The position numbers and the translations under genes are program-made. A stretch of DNA of 64,000 bases from Microcoleus sp. FACHB-1515 (GTDB taxonomy: Bacteria; Cyanobacteriota; Cyanobacteriia; Elainellales; Elainellaceae). The stretch spans positions 1 to 64,000 of the forward strand of contig NZ_JACJPO010000067.1 of assembly GCF_014696105.1 (NCBI RefSeq). The letters run 5' to 3'. The notes below the pieces were generated by a model, which did not search any database, was not told the DNA's origin, and worked only from the letters and a program-made list of their open reading frames with translations. Shown piece after piece: positions 1 to 9,664 of this stretch (the first letter of the stretch is position 1; the number at the start of each line of letters is the position of its first letter).

Positions 1-57
1 AATACGACCATTCTTCACCGTTTGAGTCGAGGTGCAACTGGGACAAGCAAGCATCAT
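1..57 (-). mobile_element. IS1-like transposase, N-terminal fragment cut by window edge
   Basis: The minus strand opens with ATG at 57 and reads 19 codons to the window edge: MMLACPSCTSTQTVKNGRI. The C-P-S-C...V-x-N-G pattern is the N-terminal zinc finger of IS1-family InsA proteins (E. coli InsA carries CPSCSATDGVVRNG). The family makes the DNA-binding half of an IS1 transposase, joined to InsB by frameshifting. The rest lies outside the window, so intactness cannot be judged. The element end should lie between this start and the gene that stops at 101. Only 19 residues are visible, so this is a likely call, not a certain one. Confidence 0.6.
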
Positions 58-100
58 AAAGAGTCCATCGAAATCTGTTGCTAACCTAGCATCATTACTT

Positions 101-406
101 CTACACGACTACCAAAATTTGATGCTTGCTTTTTTTAAAAGCGTAGAAAATAAAGACGGCGGCGGCAGTGATGCTTGCTAAAACAAACGCTATAAAAAAG
201 ATATCAAGCCACCAATTGCTTTGAGCATTGTTGTTCTCGGAGGTCAGTATGATCAAGAGCATTAATGCTCCTGGTGAAAGACACAGAAGCCCAAGAACAA
301 CAGAGCGAAAAAAATCTTTTGATGCGGGTTTAGAGTGCCCAAGCAACTCACCGAAACCTTCTGATCGAGCGATCGCAGTGACTTTTTCTGAATCTTTTTG
401 GCTCAT
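101..406 (-). CDS. Small two-helix membrane protein, unknown; 3' end possibly replaced by IS DNA
   Basis: A 101-residue protein with a charged N-terminal arm (1-33) followed by two hydrophobic segments, about 34-55 and 66-91, then a short basic tail ending LVVV. I do not recognise the family. Two membrane helices with a cytosolic N-terminal arm are all that can be seen. Its last codons (about 101-115) run into DNA that reads GGTAGTCGTGTAG on the minus strand, a plausible IS terminus just ahead of the IS1-like start at 57. The natural C-terminus may therefore have been lost by insertion. No operon partner is visible; secA lies 200 bp downstream on the same strand. Confidence 0.5.
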   Translation of the reverse strand: MSQKDSEKVTAIARSEGFGELLGHSKPASKDFFRSVVLGLLCLSPGALMLLIILTSENNNAQSNWWLDIFFIAFVLASITAAAVFIFYAFKKSKHQILVVV

Positions 407-546
407 CTATTGCATTCTCTAAAGAGTTGCTCGCTCTACGAGGTACTATTTATTATTTCTGAAACAGGTAAGCCTATGCAAGTCAATTGCTGATTTGCTT
501 AATGCCCATTGCTGCTAGCGAGATTGGCTTAGAAGGCTGACCAACA

Positions 547-581
547 AAAAGCGATCGCCCCACCCAAGAGCGATCGCTTTT
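547..581 (-). terminator. Rho-independent terminator of secA built on HIP1
   Basis: Left arm AAAAGCGATCGC (547-558) and right arm GCGATCGCTTTT (570-581) form a perfect 12-bp stem with an 11-nt loop. On the minus strand it is followed by TTTTT, 19 bp after the secA stop. The core of both arms is the HIP1 octamer. Confidence 0.8.
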
Positions 582-599
582 CTGTTACTGAATCGAGAA

Positions 600-3410
600 C
601 TACACGACTTCCGTTTGCTGCACCACAGGTTGCGGTTGCGGCTGGAATTGGAAGAGCGAGTAGACGACATTGCGGCGAATGTCGGTCATCATGTCGAGGA
701 AGATTTCGTAGCCTTCGCTTTTGTATTCAATCAGCGGGTCTTTTTGGCCGTAGCCGCGCAAGCCGACTGATTCGCGTAGACCGTCCATGCGCTGCAAGTG
801 TTCGCGCCAGAGCGTGTCGATTTGCTGGAGGATGAAGAACCGTTCGGCTTGGCGCATCAGACCGGGAGAAATCTGATCGACTTGGCCTTCCTTGAGGTCG
901 TAGGCGATCCGCACCTGTTCGTGCAGGAAGGTTTTAATTTCGCTCAACGAAAGGTCTTGGAGCTGATCGGGTTCAAGATCCTGAAGCAGATAGACGAACT
1001 CTTTCACCTTGGAAACGAGCTTATCAAGTTCCCATTCTTCCGGCGGCAAATCGGGATTGATGTAGGCTTCGGCGATGTCGTCCATCGTTTTTTCGGCGTA
1101 CTTGATCACCTGCTCTTTCAGGTCTTGGCCTTCGAGGACGCGGCGGCGTTCGGCGTAGATGGCGCGGCGCTGGTTGTTCATCACCTCGTCATACTCGAAC
1201 ACCTGCTTGCGGATGTCGTAGTAGTAGGTTTCGACTTTCTTCTGTGCGCCTTCCAGAGAGCGAGTCAGCATTCCCGATTCGATCGGCATGTCTTCCTCGA
1301 CGCGGAAGGCGTTCATCAGTCCGGCGACGCGATCGCCGCCAAAAATTCGCAGTAGGTTGTCTTGCAGACTGAGGAAGAACTTGGTCGAACCGGGGTCGCC
1401 CTGCCGTCCGGCTCGTCCGCGTAGCTGGTTGTCAATCCGGCGCGATTCGTGGCGTTCTGTGCCGATTACGTGGAGTCCGCCCAGCGACACGACTTCTTCA
1501 TGCTCGGCACTGGTGAAGGCTTCGTATTCTTTGCGAATCAGGTTGTAGGCATCGCGCAGCTTCAGGATAACCGGATCGGGTGAAGGCGCTTTTTCGGCTG
1601 CGGTGGCGAGGCGGTCTTCAGCTTCGAGTTCCGGTAGCGATCGCTCGCCATATTGCTGCACCGCAAAGTCAACCGCTTCCTTGATCGCTCGTTCGGCTTC
1701 AGATGAAAGTGCAGTCGGGAAAATTTGCGGCGAAACTTTCCAGGTTTTGGCTTTCTTGGTGTCGGTCGGCGCGAAACCTTTGGCCGGAGCGCGATCGCGG
1801 AACATCGCTTCGGGAATCGCAAATTCGCCTTCGTCTTCCGGCTGCACGAGTCGCGGCATGAAGTATTCCCGCACTTTCAGACGCGCCATGTAGTCGGCAT
1901 TCCCGCCCAGAATGATGTCGGTTCCGCGTCCGGCCATGTTGGTGGCGATCGTCACCTGGCCTTTACGTCCGGCCTGAGCGATAATTTCCGATTCACGCTC
2001 AACGTTTTCCGGCTTGGCGTTGAGCAGTTGATGCGGAACACCCAACTGGGCAAGTAGGCCGGAGAGCAGTTCGGATTTTTCGACGCTGGTTGTGCCCACC
2101 AAGACCGGACGACCGACTTCGTGCATTTCGGCGCATTCCTGGGCGATCGCTTTCCATTTGGCTTCTTCAGTCTTATAGACCACATCGGCCAAATTTTGCC
2201 GTTTGCTGACGCGGTTGGTGGGAATGATTGTGACTTCGAGCTTGTAAATTTTCTCGAATTCGGCTTCTTCGGTTTTGGCCGTTCCGGTCATGCCTGCCAG
2301 CTTAGGATAAAGCAGGAAGAAGTTTTGGTAGGTAATGGTGGCAAGAGTTTGGGTTTCCGGCTGAATTTCGACGCGCTCTTTGGCTTCGATCGCCTGATGC
2401 AAACCGTCGCTCCAACGGCGTCCCGGCATGACGCGCCCCGTGAATTCATCCACGATCACCACTTCACCGCCGCGCACGATGTAGTTCACGTCTTTGATGA
2501 ACAGTTCTTTCGCCTTGATCGCGTTGAAAACATAGTGCGCCCAAGGATCTTGCGGGTCAAACAGATCCGTCACGCCCAAAATTTGTTCGGCCAAGATATA
2601 GCCTTCATCGGCCAGCAGCACGTTTCGAGCTTTCTCGTCTACCTCGTAATGGCCTTCGGGATCGTCTTCGTCCTTTTTGCGTTTCAATTGGGCGGCGACT
2701 TCAGCAGCTTTCAGGTATTTTTCGCTGGGGCGCTCGACCTGACCAGAGATGATCAGCGGCGTCCGAGCTTCGTCGATCAAAACCGAGTCTACTTCGTCAA
2801 TGATGCAGTAGTTAAACGGACGCTGGACGACATCGCGCATATCGGTCGCCATGTTGTCGCGCAGATAGTCGAAGCCGAGTTCGCTGTTGGTTCCGTAGGT
2901 GATGTCGCACTCGTAGTTTTTCTTGCGATCGCTCGGCGTCATGTTCTGCTGAATCAGGCCGACGCTCAATCCCAAGAAGCGATGCACCTGTCCCATCCAT
3001 TCGGCGTCGCGGCGGGCGAGGTAGTCGTTGACGGTAATGACGTGAACGCCTTTGCCTTCCAGCGCGTTTAGATAGGCGGGCAAGGTGGCGACGAGGGTTT
3101 TGCCTTCGCCCGTTTTCATTTCGGCAATCTGGCCGTTGTGCAGCACCATGCCGCCCAAAAGCTGCACATCAAAGTGGCGCAGACCGAGGACGCGCTTTCC
3201 GGCTTCGCGCACGACGGCAAAGGCTTCCGGCAAAATGTCGTCCAGGGTTTCGCCCTTGGCAAGCCGCTCTTTGAATTCGGCAGTTTTACCGCGTAGTTCT
3301 TCGTCTGAGAGCGCTTCCATTTCTTCGGCTAGCGCGTTTACATCGGCAATGTCGGGCTGGTATTTCTTGAGCTTACGGGCGTTCGGGTCGCCCAGCAAAT
3401 TTTTCAACAT
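600..3410 (-). CDS. secA: Preprotein translocase ATPase SecA
   Basis: SecA is the ATPase that drives precursors through SecYEG at the plasma and thylakoid membranes. The 936-residue product has the normal length for cyanobacterial SecA. It starts [16 protein letters not shown] and has Walker A (MKTGEGKTL, near residue 98) and the [16 protein letters not shown] segment of helicase motif II (near 206-221). It also has [22 protein letters not shown] and the helical scaffold with the [14 protein letters not shown] end. The C-terminal zinc-binding CXCX8CH tail found in proteobacterial SecA is absent, and the protein ends in a Gln/Pro/Val-rich tail, as I expect for cyanobacteria. It follows a diheme cytochrome c on the same strand and ends at a strong hairpin. 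Confidence 0.98.
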   Translation of the reverse strand: MLKNLLGDPNARKLKKYQPDIADVNALAEEMEALSDEELRGKTAEFKERLAKGETLDDILPEAFAVVREAGKRVLGLRHFDVQLLGGMVLHNGQIAEMKTGEGKTLVATLPAYLNALEGKGVHVITVNDYLARRDAEWMGQVHRFLGLSVGLIQQNMTPSDRKKNYECDITYGTNSELGFDYLRDNMATDMRDVVQRPFNYCIIDEVDSVLIDEARTPLIISGQVERPSEKYLKAAEVAAQLKRKKDEDDPEGHYEVDEKARNVLLADEGYILAEQILGVTDLFDPQDPWAHYVFNAIKAKELFIKDVNYIVRGGEVVIVDEFTGRVMPGRRWSDGLHQAIEAKERVEIQPETQTLATITYQNFFLLYPKLAGMTGTAKTEEAEFEKIYKLEVTIIPTNRVSKRQNLADVVYKTEEAKWKAIAQECAEMHEVGRPVLVGTTSVEKSELLSGLLAQLGVPHQLLNAKPENVERESEIIAQAGRKGQVTIATNMAGRGTDIILGGNADYMARLKVREYFMPRLVQPEDEGEFAIPEAMFRDRAPAKGFAPTDTKKAKTWKVSPQIFPTALSSEAERAIKEAVDFAVQQYGERSLPELEAEDRLATAAEKAPSPDPVILKLRDAYNLIRKEYEAFTSAEHEEVVSLGGLHVIGTERHESRRIDNQLRGRAGRQGDPGSTKFFLSLQDNLLRIFGGDRVAGLMNAFRVEEDMPIESGMLTRSLEGAQKKVETYYYDIRKQVFEYDEVMNNQRRAIYAERRRVLEGQDLKEQVIKYAEKTMDDIAEAYINPDLPPEEWELDKLVSKVKEFVYLLQDLEPDQLQDLSLSEIKTFLHEQVRIAYDLKEGQVDQISPGLMRQAERFFILQQIDTLWREHLQRMDGLRESVGLRGYGQKDPLIEYKSEGYEIFLDMMTDIRRNVVYSLFQFQPQPQPVVQQTEVV

Positions 3411-3573
3411 GGCAGTGGCAGAAAGTAATAAGGGTCGATCGAGCCGTCAAATCGATCGCGCCAAAGCGTCAAAGCCAGTTGTGGCGACGCAGTTCGAGTT
3501 CCTTGATCGTATCATCCACGCTCATTTCATCTGAGGGCGGAAAATACCACTCCGAGAGGCGCGATCGCCCGTT

Positions 3574-4083
3574 TCACGGCGCGTTTTGCCATTCTGCACT
3601 GAGCGATCGAAAGTCATACGCACCCGCGCCTGGATGACAGGAAATGCAGCTTCCCAAGGTTGCAGGCTGCGGCAGGGGAACACGCGGATGCAGCGCTTTG
3701 AAATAGCGCGAATTGTGGATGCGGTAGGGAACGCTTTCGCCTTCCGCAAGGGGACGAGAGAAAGCTCTGAGGTAGTTCCAGATCAGAAGTCGGGGCGGAT
3801 CGACGATCGGCGCAAGCTGAACGCCGTAGTGCTGCCTGTCCTGTAGCAGTTGTCGCCAAGTTTCATCCGGCATCACAGCAGGTGAAGGCACGATGTGACA
3901 GCCGCCGCAGGTTTGCAGATACAGCGATTGCCCAAGCTGCTGATTTTGCGGGACGGGATCAACAGTTCCCAGTGCGGTCGTGTCCATTGCCCGCGCCGCA
4001 CTCCAACCGATCGCCGTGCAGCACAACACGACGATCGCCATCAGAAATGTAGTGGAGCGGCGAACCAGCGGGATCGACCTCAT
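3574..4083 (-). CDS. Exported diheme cytochrome c
   Basis: A 169-residue protein with an N-terminal signal peptide (MRSIPLVRRSTTFLMAIVV..., hydrophobic core 13-25, likely cleavage after ARA at about 32). It has two c-type heme-binding motifs, CGGCH (near 60) and CISCH (near 147). Two CXXCH motifs and export predict a periplasmic or lumenal diheme electron carrier. The region between them contains PAVMPDETW and DPPRLLIWNYLRAFSRPL, which I associate with a small cyanobacterial diheme family of unknown partner. It lies 160 bp upstream of secA on the same strand and may be cotranscribed. Divergent from the GNAT gene. Confidence 0.85.
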   Translation of the reverse strand: MRSIPLVRRSTTFLMAIVVLCCTAIGWSAARAMDTTALGTVDPVPQNQQLGQSLYLQTCGGCHIVPSPAVMPDETWRQLLQDRQHYGVQLAPIVDPPRLLIWNYLRAFSRPLAEGESVPYRIHNSRYFKALHPRVPLPQPATLGSCISCHPGAGAYDFRSLSAEWQNAP

Positions 4084-4265
4084 GCAGCTTGTACCGAGCA
4101 GTCTTGTATACAGCAGAAAAGCAAGTCAGCGAATGTCATGAATCTAACATTTTCTCGATCGAACCCACATCGATCGAAAACTTCTGGATCTATCCTAAAT
4201 GGTTGGAGCTTAAGATAACGAAATATTACGGCTCGATCGCAAATTTAATGAGGAATACCGAGTTA

Positions 4266-4757
4266 ATGACAGAAGACCGACAGATTCAGTTTCGCGTCCA
4301 TGCAGATTGGCAGCCGGACGCAGCCACCTTTAACCAACTTTTAGAACTTTTTGAGCAAACGGCATTTTGGGCGAAGAATCGCCGTTCTGAAGATTGGCGG
4401 ATTGCGATCGCCAACAGCAAACCGATCGTGACCGTGTGGGATCACGATCGGCTCATTGGGTTCGCCCGCGCTACGTCTGACGGCATTTTTCGCGCCACAA
4501 TTTGGGACGTGGTGATTCACTCGGACTATCAAGGCGCAGGACTGGGGCGCAAGCTGGTGGAAACGGTGCTGATGCATCCGCACGTCAACTCGGTGGAGCG
4601 GGTTTACCTGATGACGACGCATCAGCAAAAATTCTATGAGCGCATCGGCTTTCAGCCCAACTCGACCACGACGATGGTGCTGCACAATCAGCCGATTTCG
4701 CAGGCGCATTTGCCTATGGCGATCGAGTCTCATCGAAGCACATTGAAAGGTTGCTAG
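4266..4757 (+). CDS. GNAT-family N-acetyltransferase
   Basis: A 163-residue acetyltransferase transferring an acetyl group from acetyl-CoA to an amine; the substrate is unknown. The acetyl-CoA loop is visible as VVIHSDYQGAGLGRKLV (near 80-96), matching the Q/R-x-x-G-x-G/A signature of motif A, preceded by the RLIGFARATSDG strand. The C-terminal half carries YLMTTHQQKFYERIGF, typical of motif B. I chose ATG 4266 because GAGGA lies 11 bp upstream; ATG 4248 is also in frame, and the longer reading from 4089 has no family support. A single-gene unit, divergent from the cytochrome gene. Confidence 0.85.
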   Translation: MTEDRQIQFRVHADWQPDAATFNQLLELFEQTAFWAKNRRSEDWRIAIANSKPIVTVWDHDRLIGFARATSDGIFRATIWDVVIHSDYQGAGLGRKLVETVLMHPHVNSVERVYLMTTHQQKFYERIGFQPNSTTTMVLHNQPISQAHLPMAIESHRSTLKGC

Positions 4758-5037
4758 TACTCGGCCACCGTAAAACCTCTCTCATTAGACAGATATTTGA
4801 CTGGCTTGCACCCCTAAATCTGGGAAAAATGAGGACGCAAGAAAGTTTTTGACCCTTTAAATTGCGGTGGATGCAGGAATTGCATCGATCGAACCCGTAT
4901 CTCAAATTATTGGCTCCCCTCAGTATCATGCAATACCGTTGAGGCCAATGTTTCTACTTACTCTGTTTATAAGCGGAAACAGAAACCGTTAGGTTTCCGT
5001 AGAATCACGGTTGAAATTCAAAACCGTCGTCATTTCC

Positions 5038-5202
5038 ATGTCATCTAAAGCACAACTGAAGCCCAATCCCTTCACGACCTATCGTGATCCCGCCACTGGA
5101 CGCTGGATCGTTGTTCAGCCTACTAAAGAGCTATTGCCCAATTCCGTGAATTTATCGATCGTTTCCCCTTCGATCGAAGGGCTGAAGCCTTGCTGCGTAT
5201 AA
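5038..5202 (+). CDS. Small conserved cyanobacterial protein (NPFTTYRDP motif)
   Basis: A 54-residue product, MSSKAQLKPNPFTTYRDPAT and onward. The block NPFTTYRDPATGRWIVV is one I recall from short cyanobacterial hypothetical proteins, usually about 50-60 residues, without a known function. No signal peptide or membrane segment is visible. ATG 5038 is preferred over the in-frame start at 5011 because the family block begins shortly after it. The 280 bp upstream (4758-5037) contains no gene I can support. Confidence 0.55.
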   Translation: MSSKAQLKPNPFTTYRDPATGRWIVVQPTKELLPNSVNLSIVSPSIEGLKPCCV

Positions 5203-5320
5203 ATTCACCCGGATTTTCTTCGCGCCTGAGGTGAAAGACTGCGATCGATGTGAAGCGATCGAATCAAAAATGCTTGAATATTGAGGAGCCGCGATCGTGC
5301 ATTGCGGGCGCTGACTTTAA

Positions 5321-5851
5321 TTGGCTCTGGCTGTGAAAAAGCTTCCCTGGCTCTCGCTAGCGCTGCTGCTAGCTGCATACACGACGCTAAGCTGGCTGCT
5401 GTACCGCTTAAACGTCACTTGGCAACTGTGGGCGATCGTGCTGGGGCTGGCCTTGACGCAGGCATTTTTGCTCACGACATTCTCGCACGGCGTTCAGCAA
5501 TTTTTGGAAAAATGGCTGCGGTCAGACCTGGGATATTTCTCAGTGATTTTGCTGCTGGCAATGCTCGGCGTGTTTTTTCTGGCGTGGTTTCACTTTTTCG
5601 GCCACCTGTTGGTTTTGCTGGCGGCTGAAATTTTGGCACGGCTCGATCTGCGTCGAGCAGGCTACACTCGTGTTCAAGCTTTGATGATTTTAGTGTTGGT
5701 TTCGCTGCTGGGCTTGGGAGTCGGCGGCACAGCTTACTACTACAAGTACAGCGTGCCAAACGCGATCGAGCAGTCTCAAGAAACAGATACCTCCAGCTTG
5801 ACGCGGGCAGCACCGCTAGTTTCGATCGCCAAAATCGATCAAATTTCATAA
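5321..5851 (+). CDS. Conserved integral membrane protein, unknown function
   Basis: A 176-residue protein with four hydrophobic segments at roughly 9-27, 34-54, 71-101 and 117-138, and a polar C-terminal tail. I recognise the general look of a cyanobacterial conserved membrane protein but no named family. The frame is closed upstream by TGA and TAA at 5312-5320, so the start must be TTG 5321 or GTG 5333 (giving MKKLPWLSLALL). GTG 5333 is equally likely; neither has a clear Shine-Dalgarno. It precedes the superoxide dismutase gene by 100 bp on the same strand. Confidence 0.65.
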   Translation: MALAVKKLPWLSLALLLAAYTTLSWLLYRLNVTWQLWAIVLGLALTQAFLLTTFSHGVQQFLEKWLRSDLGYFSVILLLAMLGVFFLAWFHFFGHLLVLLAAEILARLDLRRAGYTRVQALMILVLVSLLGLGVGGTAYYYKYSVPNAIEQSQETDTSSLTRAAPLVSIAKIDQIS

Positions 5852-5950
5852 AACCGAGCCAAATTCTGCTGGGACTCAGCATTTGGGAAGAGTAAATTTC
5901 CGGGGTTTTGTTTCTACCCTGAGTTTGCATTTTCTTAAATTTGGCGACCC

Positions 5951-6691
5951 ATGAGACATTGGAAGCGATCGATGAATGTGTGGTTTGGCACAGTGCTGGT
6001 GTTGCTGCTGGTTGTAGCACAAGCCAAGTGGCAGCACGCGATCGCCCAGCCGCTCCCTGCCCCGATCGGCGGTTTGACGCAGCCAGCAGAACTGCCGCCC
6101 CTGCCTTATGCCTATGATGCCCTGGAGCCATACATTGATGCGGAAACCATGCGGCTGCATCACGACGCGCATCACGCGGCCTACGTCAACAATCTGAATG
6201 AAGCGGTGCAAAAGCATCCTGAACTGCAAGGTCAAACGGTTGAAGCGCTGCTCGGCAATCTCGAAGCACTGCCAGAAGATGTCCGCACGGCAATTCGCAA
6301 CAACGGCGGCGGACACCTCAATCACACGATGTTTTGGCAGATTATGAAGCCGGATGGCGGCGGCGAACCAACGGGCGCGATCGCCACCGTCATCGAAGAG
6401 AATTTTGGCGGTTTTGAGACGTTCAAGGAGCAGTTTAATCAGGCGGGAGTCGATCGCTTTGGCAGCGGTTGGGTTTGGCTGGTACGCAACACCGCAGGTC
6501 AATTTGAAATTATCACTACGCCCAATCAAGATAGCCCCGTGATGGAAGGCGCATATCCGATCATGGGCAACGATGTGTGGGAACACGCTTACTATTTGAC
6601 CTATCGCAATCGTCGGCCTGAATATCTCAGCAACTGGTGGAACGTCATCAACTGGGACGAGATCAATCGGCGTTTAGCGGCTGCAACCTAA
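5951..6691 (+). CDS. sodA: Membrane-anchored or exported Mn/Fe superoxide dismutase
   Basis: Disproportionates superoxide to hydrogen peroxide and oxygen. It is 246 residues, longer than the cytosolic 200-residue enzyme because of an N-terminal hydrophobic segment (10-24). That segment predicts a thylakoid or plasma-membrane anchor, or export. Metal ligands fit the family: [13 protein letters not shown] (first His), [12 protein letters not shown] (second His), and DVWEHAYYL (Asp and His). RFGSGWVWL and the GGGEP stretch look Mn-type rather than Fe-type, but metal choice cannot be settled by eye. It is convergent with phoX, with a hairpin between the two. Confidence 0.93.
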   Translation: MRHWKRSMNVWFGTVLVLLLVVAQAKWQHAIAQPLPAPIGGLTQPAELPPLPYAYDALEPYIDAETMRLHHDAHHAAYVNNLNEAVQKHPELQGQTVEALLGNLEALPEDVRTAIRNNGGGHLNHTMFWQIMKPDGGGEPTGAIATVIEENFGGFETFKEQFNQAGVDRFGSGWVWLVRNTAGQFEIITTPNQDSPVMEGAYPIMGNDVWEHAYYLTYRNRRPEYLSNWWNVINWDEINRRLAAAT

Positions 6692-6696
6692 TCAAA

Positions 6697-6725
6697 AAAC
6701 AGCGGCGAGAATTCCACCGCTGTTT
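6697..6725. terminator. Bidirectional terminator between sodA and phoX
   Basis: AAACAGCGG (6697-6705) pairs with CCGCTGTTT (6717-6725), a 9-bp stem with an 11-nt loop. The left arm is preceded by A residues and the right ends in TTT, so it can serve both convergent genes. Confidence 0.7.
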
Positions 6726-6746
6726 GATCTTCTGAATTGAGACGGC

Positions 6747-8951
6747 TTAAATTGCTGCGCCGCTGGTGCGACGAATTGCAATTACAGCGGGTTTGGGCGG
6801 ATCGTTTTCGCCCTTGGTCGGCCAGTTGGAGCCGATCGGCACTTCGCGAGTTTGCATAAACATTTCACCGTTCACCGTCTTCATTGCAAACTGGCGCGTT
6901 TCGATCGCCATGTTTTCGCGAACGCCGCCGATTTCACCCGGATGCTGAGCGGCAATAAACAGCGTTTGCTGATCCGGCGTGAAAAACGGTCCAGTCATTT
7001 CCGAATCCATTGGCCCATAGCCAAACAGATAGGCTTCTCCTGCGTTGGCTCCTGAAGTCGGAATGAACCAGATCGAATTATTGCCGAACAGTCCGCGCAA
7101 ATCTGACTGGCTGACTGCCGAACCATCGGCCTTGGTGCGGCTGGGGATTGCGATGTTGTGCTTGTCGCTTGACATATCCGTGACGATCCACAGGTTGCCG
7201 CTGTTGTCGAAAGCGAGGTTGTCGGGATTGGAGAAGCCCAAGCCGCCTTCTGCGGGTTCGCCGCCCGTCGCAAAATTTTCCCAGCGGAAGGTCATTGCAG
7301 CCGGATCGTTGCCGTCTTCGATCAGATGGAAAATCCAGCCGTGTTCATAGGGCGTTTCGCCGTTGGGACCTTGAAACACGCGCTTGTCTGGGCTGCCGTC
7401 GCTGGAACTGGGTGAACCGGACGTGAAGGCGATGAAGACAGAACCATCTGCGGCCAGTTCCGTATCTTCTGGGCGTCCGGTGCAGGTGGCTCCCGCTGCG
7501 TTGGCGGCAAAGTGGGCGTCAATCAAAATTGCGCCTTGCTTTTCGCGATCGAATCCCGTGTACAAACTGCCCAACGTCGGAAACTGCCGCTTGTATGCTT
7601 CAACCGCTGCATCGTCGGTGTATTTCTCCACGCCGCCCGTCGGACGCTTCGGCAGCGTGATCATTCCGCCCGCATGAACGCTTGGCAGGTCAGGATTCAC
7701 AGTTGTACTCGGCGCAAGCGCAATCCAGCGGCCTGTGCCGTCCGGGTTAAACTTAGCGGCGTAGAGCATTCCGGTTTCGAGCAGGCGCGAATTCGCCTTG
7801 GACTTGGGATCAGAGATTGTGACCTGGCTGACGAACTTATAAATATGTCCGCCGCGTCGATCGCACCCTGAATAGAACGCCAATTGCTTGCCTGCTTCTG
7901 CCCGCACAGCCACCGCTTCATGCCGAAAGCGACCGAGCCAAGTGTGCTTTGTGCCGTAGTCGTTCGGATTGGCCGGATCAACTTCGACCATCCAGCCGTA
8001 TTTGTTTCCGGCCAGCCCGAACGGATTGCCCTTGCCGCCCATCTCGGTTTCAGTCAGGAAGAACGGCTTTTCGCTGGGATCGAGCGAGGTTCCGTCTGCA
8101 TTCACAGGTTCCGGCACAAAATCCTGAAAATTTTCTTCCGCGCTGAACACGGTTCCCCAAGGCGTTGTGCCTCCGGCGCAGTTGTTGAACGTGCCAATGA
8201 TTCGATCGCCCAACCCATCGACGTACCCAATGCCGCGCTGCTTGCGGAAAATTGCGACAGCCGGGCCAGTCGCTTTTAAGTAGCGGTTATCTTCCAGGCC
8301 GGAAATTCCTGTGATGCGGCGATCGGTGGGTGCCGCAACGCGCACCCACGAGCCATCGGCCTGCTTGCGGACGTAGATCACACTTAAGCCCAAATCGATC
8401 AGCGCTTCGCGGCTAATTTCTGCAATCTGACCTTTGAGCGTTTCATCTTCCAAGGCGGTCACGTCGATGCCATCTTCGCCTGCGGCTTCGGCAGCGGCAG
8501 TCACCGCTTCGATCGGCAGCGCTTTCCCTGTGACTTGTTCAAAGGTTTGCAGCCAAGGTTTAGCGCTGATGTATTCGTGATTAACCGTCAGATATCCCTC
8601 ACCGGGGCGGACTTCAACATACGAAAGGTAGTCGTTGTTGTAGCCAAAGCGGGAATCGCCGACGCGATCGCCCCAAGCGGCAATCACATCGTAAGTAAAT
8701 CCTTCTGGCAAAACGACATCATCGGCAACGGCGTAGCTGCTGTATGCGCTGGCCTGTTGAGCAGCGGTGACGCCATCGGTCGGAACGGGCATTGCGCCTT
8801 TAATGGGCACAAAGCTGAGGCCATTTGACGTGCTAGCGATCGCTGCCTTGCTCTGAAACGGCATGGAAAACTTGCTTGCAATCGGTGATAAAGCGATCGA
8901 ACCTGCGCTCGCGCCCAGAAATGCCAAAAAATGTCTGCGTTTGAGGCTCAT
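6747..8951 (-). CDS. phoX: PhoX-type (DUF839) alkaline phosphatase, Tat-exported
   Basis: About 734 residues from ATG 8951 (MSLKRRHFLAFLGASAGSIA). The twin-arginine pair followed by a hydrophobic stretch is a Tat signal, fitting PhoX, which folds with its metal cofactors before export. The body has the DUF839 features: RRITGISGLEDNRYLKATGP, NNCAGGTTPWGTVFSAEENF, and GGHIYKF with YAAKFNPDGTGRWI. It also has PDNLAFDNSGNLWIVTDM near the C-terminus. The enzyme releases phosphate from organic esters in the periplasm or outside the cell. An in-frame start at 8972 exists, but the shorter start places RR properly. A Pho-box-like repeat lies about 90 bp upstream, which suggests control by phosphate limitation. 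Confidence 0.9.
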   Translation of the reverse strand: MSLKRRHFLAFLGASAGSIALSPIASKFSMPFQSKAAIASTSNGLSFVPIKGAMPVPTDGVTAAQQASAYSSYAVADDVVLPEGFTYDVIAAWGDRVGDSRFGYNNDYLSYVEVRPGEGYLTVNHEYISAKPWLQTFEQVTGKALPIEAVTAAAEAAGEDGIDVTALEDETLKGQIAEISREALIDLGLSVIYVRKQADGSWVRVAAPTDRRITGISGLEDNRYLKATGPAVAIFRKQRGIGYVDGLGDRIIGTFNNCAGGTTPWGTVFSAEENFQDFVPEPVNADGTSLDPSEKPFFLTETEMGGKGNPFGLAGNKYGWMVEVDPANPNDYGTKHTWLGRFRHEAVAVRAEAGKQLAFYSGCDRRGGHIYKFVSQVTISDPKSKANSRLLETGMLYAAKFNPDGTGRWIALAPSTTVNPDLPSVHAGGMITLPKRPTGGVEKYTDDAAVEAYKRQFPTLGSLYTGFDREKQGAILIDAHFAANAAGATCTGRPEDTELAADGSVFIAFTSGSPSSSDGSPDKRVFQGPNGETPYEHGWIFHLIEDGNDPAAMTFRWENFATGGEPAEGGLGFSNPDNLAFDNSGNLWIVTDMSSDKHNIAIPSRTKADGSAVSQSDLRGLFGNNSIWFIPTSGANAGEAYLFGYGPMDSEMTGPFFTPDQQTLFIAAQHPGEIGGVRENMAIETRQFAMKTVNGEMFMQTREVPIGSNWPTKGENDPPKPAVIAIRRTSGAAI

Positions 8952-9664
8952 GACTTTCGTGTTCTCTCTCAATGTTGCTCGCGATCGATCGCAACACCCA
9001 ATTAGATAGGTGTTTGCTTCACAAGAAAACGCTACCGACTTTGCTTTAAGAAGCGGTAATTAGAACATTAAGAAAATAGCCGAAGCGTTTACGGAACTGA
9101 CACATTAACACCCGAAAATCAAGTTTCAACGCTCCAAGCCCAATTCCGTTGAAACAGTCTCAGCCTGTTACCCTAACCCATTTGAATGAGTTTGCGCTTT
9201 CAGCCGGAAATCAATTTCATAGCTTTTGCCGCTGTGCTGGTTTAATTTGCTACCGTAAACTGCCAGCAGATTGAGTACGGTTTAGCTGAGCGATCGCTAC
9301 AGGAACGGTGTCAAAACTCAAATCTTAAAAAATTCTTAGATTCCGCCATTTTTTGCGGTTAAATCAGATTAGAGAAGCGATCGCTTCAGTGTTTCTCTAA
9401 AGAATGTATCAATCTAAACATCAAAATCCTTTAGCAAGTTGATAGACCAATTTCTATAAAGTTTGTTTAAGCCAAAAGCCAATCTGTTTGTAGTTTTCTA
9501 TACTAAAATGAAGAAAGATGATGTGGGCAGTCCGTATGGCTGAACCGACCACCTGAACTTACTCGATCGCTCGGACGCTTTCCGAGATGCTTCGATCGCA
9601 GGTCGTAGTTACCAGCCAGTTCACCTTGAGCGATTCAGGCTGTCTACTGTGAAAAATCCTGACG
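8952..9664. other. 713-bp divergent intergenic region between phoX and the ABC1 kinase gene
   Basis: No coding frame with family content was found on either strand. The phoX-proximal part holds the Pho-box-like repeat (9043-9072). A 14-bp palindrome GAAGCGATCGCTTC at 9374-9387 extends a HIP1 site. The rest is AT-rich and must contain the promoters of both divergent genes. A small RNA cannot be excluded. Confidence 0.6.
9043..9072 (-). promoter_or_regulatory. Candidate Pho box upstream of phoX
   Basis: On the minus strand CTTAATGT (9072-9065) and CTTAAAGC (9050-9043) match the cyanobacterial Pho-box half-site PyTTAAPyPy(T/A). They lie exactly 22 bp apart, two 11-bp steps. The middle position (AATTACCG) matches poorly. 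It lies about 92 bp upstream of the phoX start. Confidence 0.45.

Noticed and set aside
2121-3071. A 316-codon open frame on the plus strand opposite secA
   Set aside because: It is antisense to a clear SecA, has no family content and is explained by the codon bias of the opposing gene.
5472-6586. Minus-strand frames across the membrane protein and sodA
   Set aside because: Shadows of the plus-strand genes; composition is Arg/Ala/Pro-rich and no motif is present.
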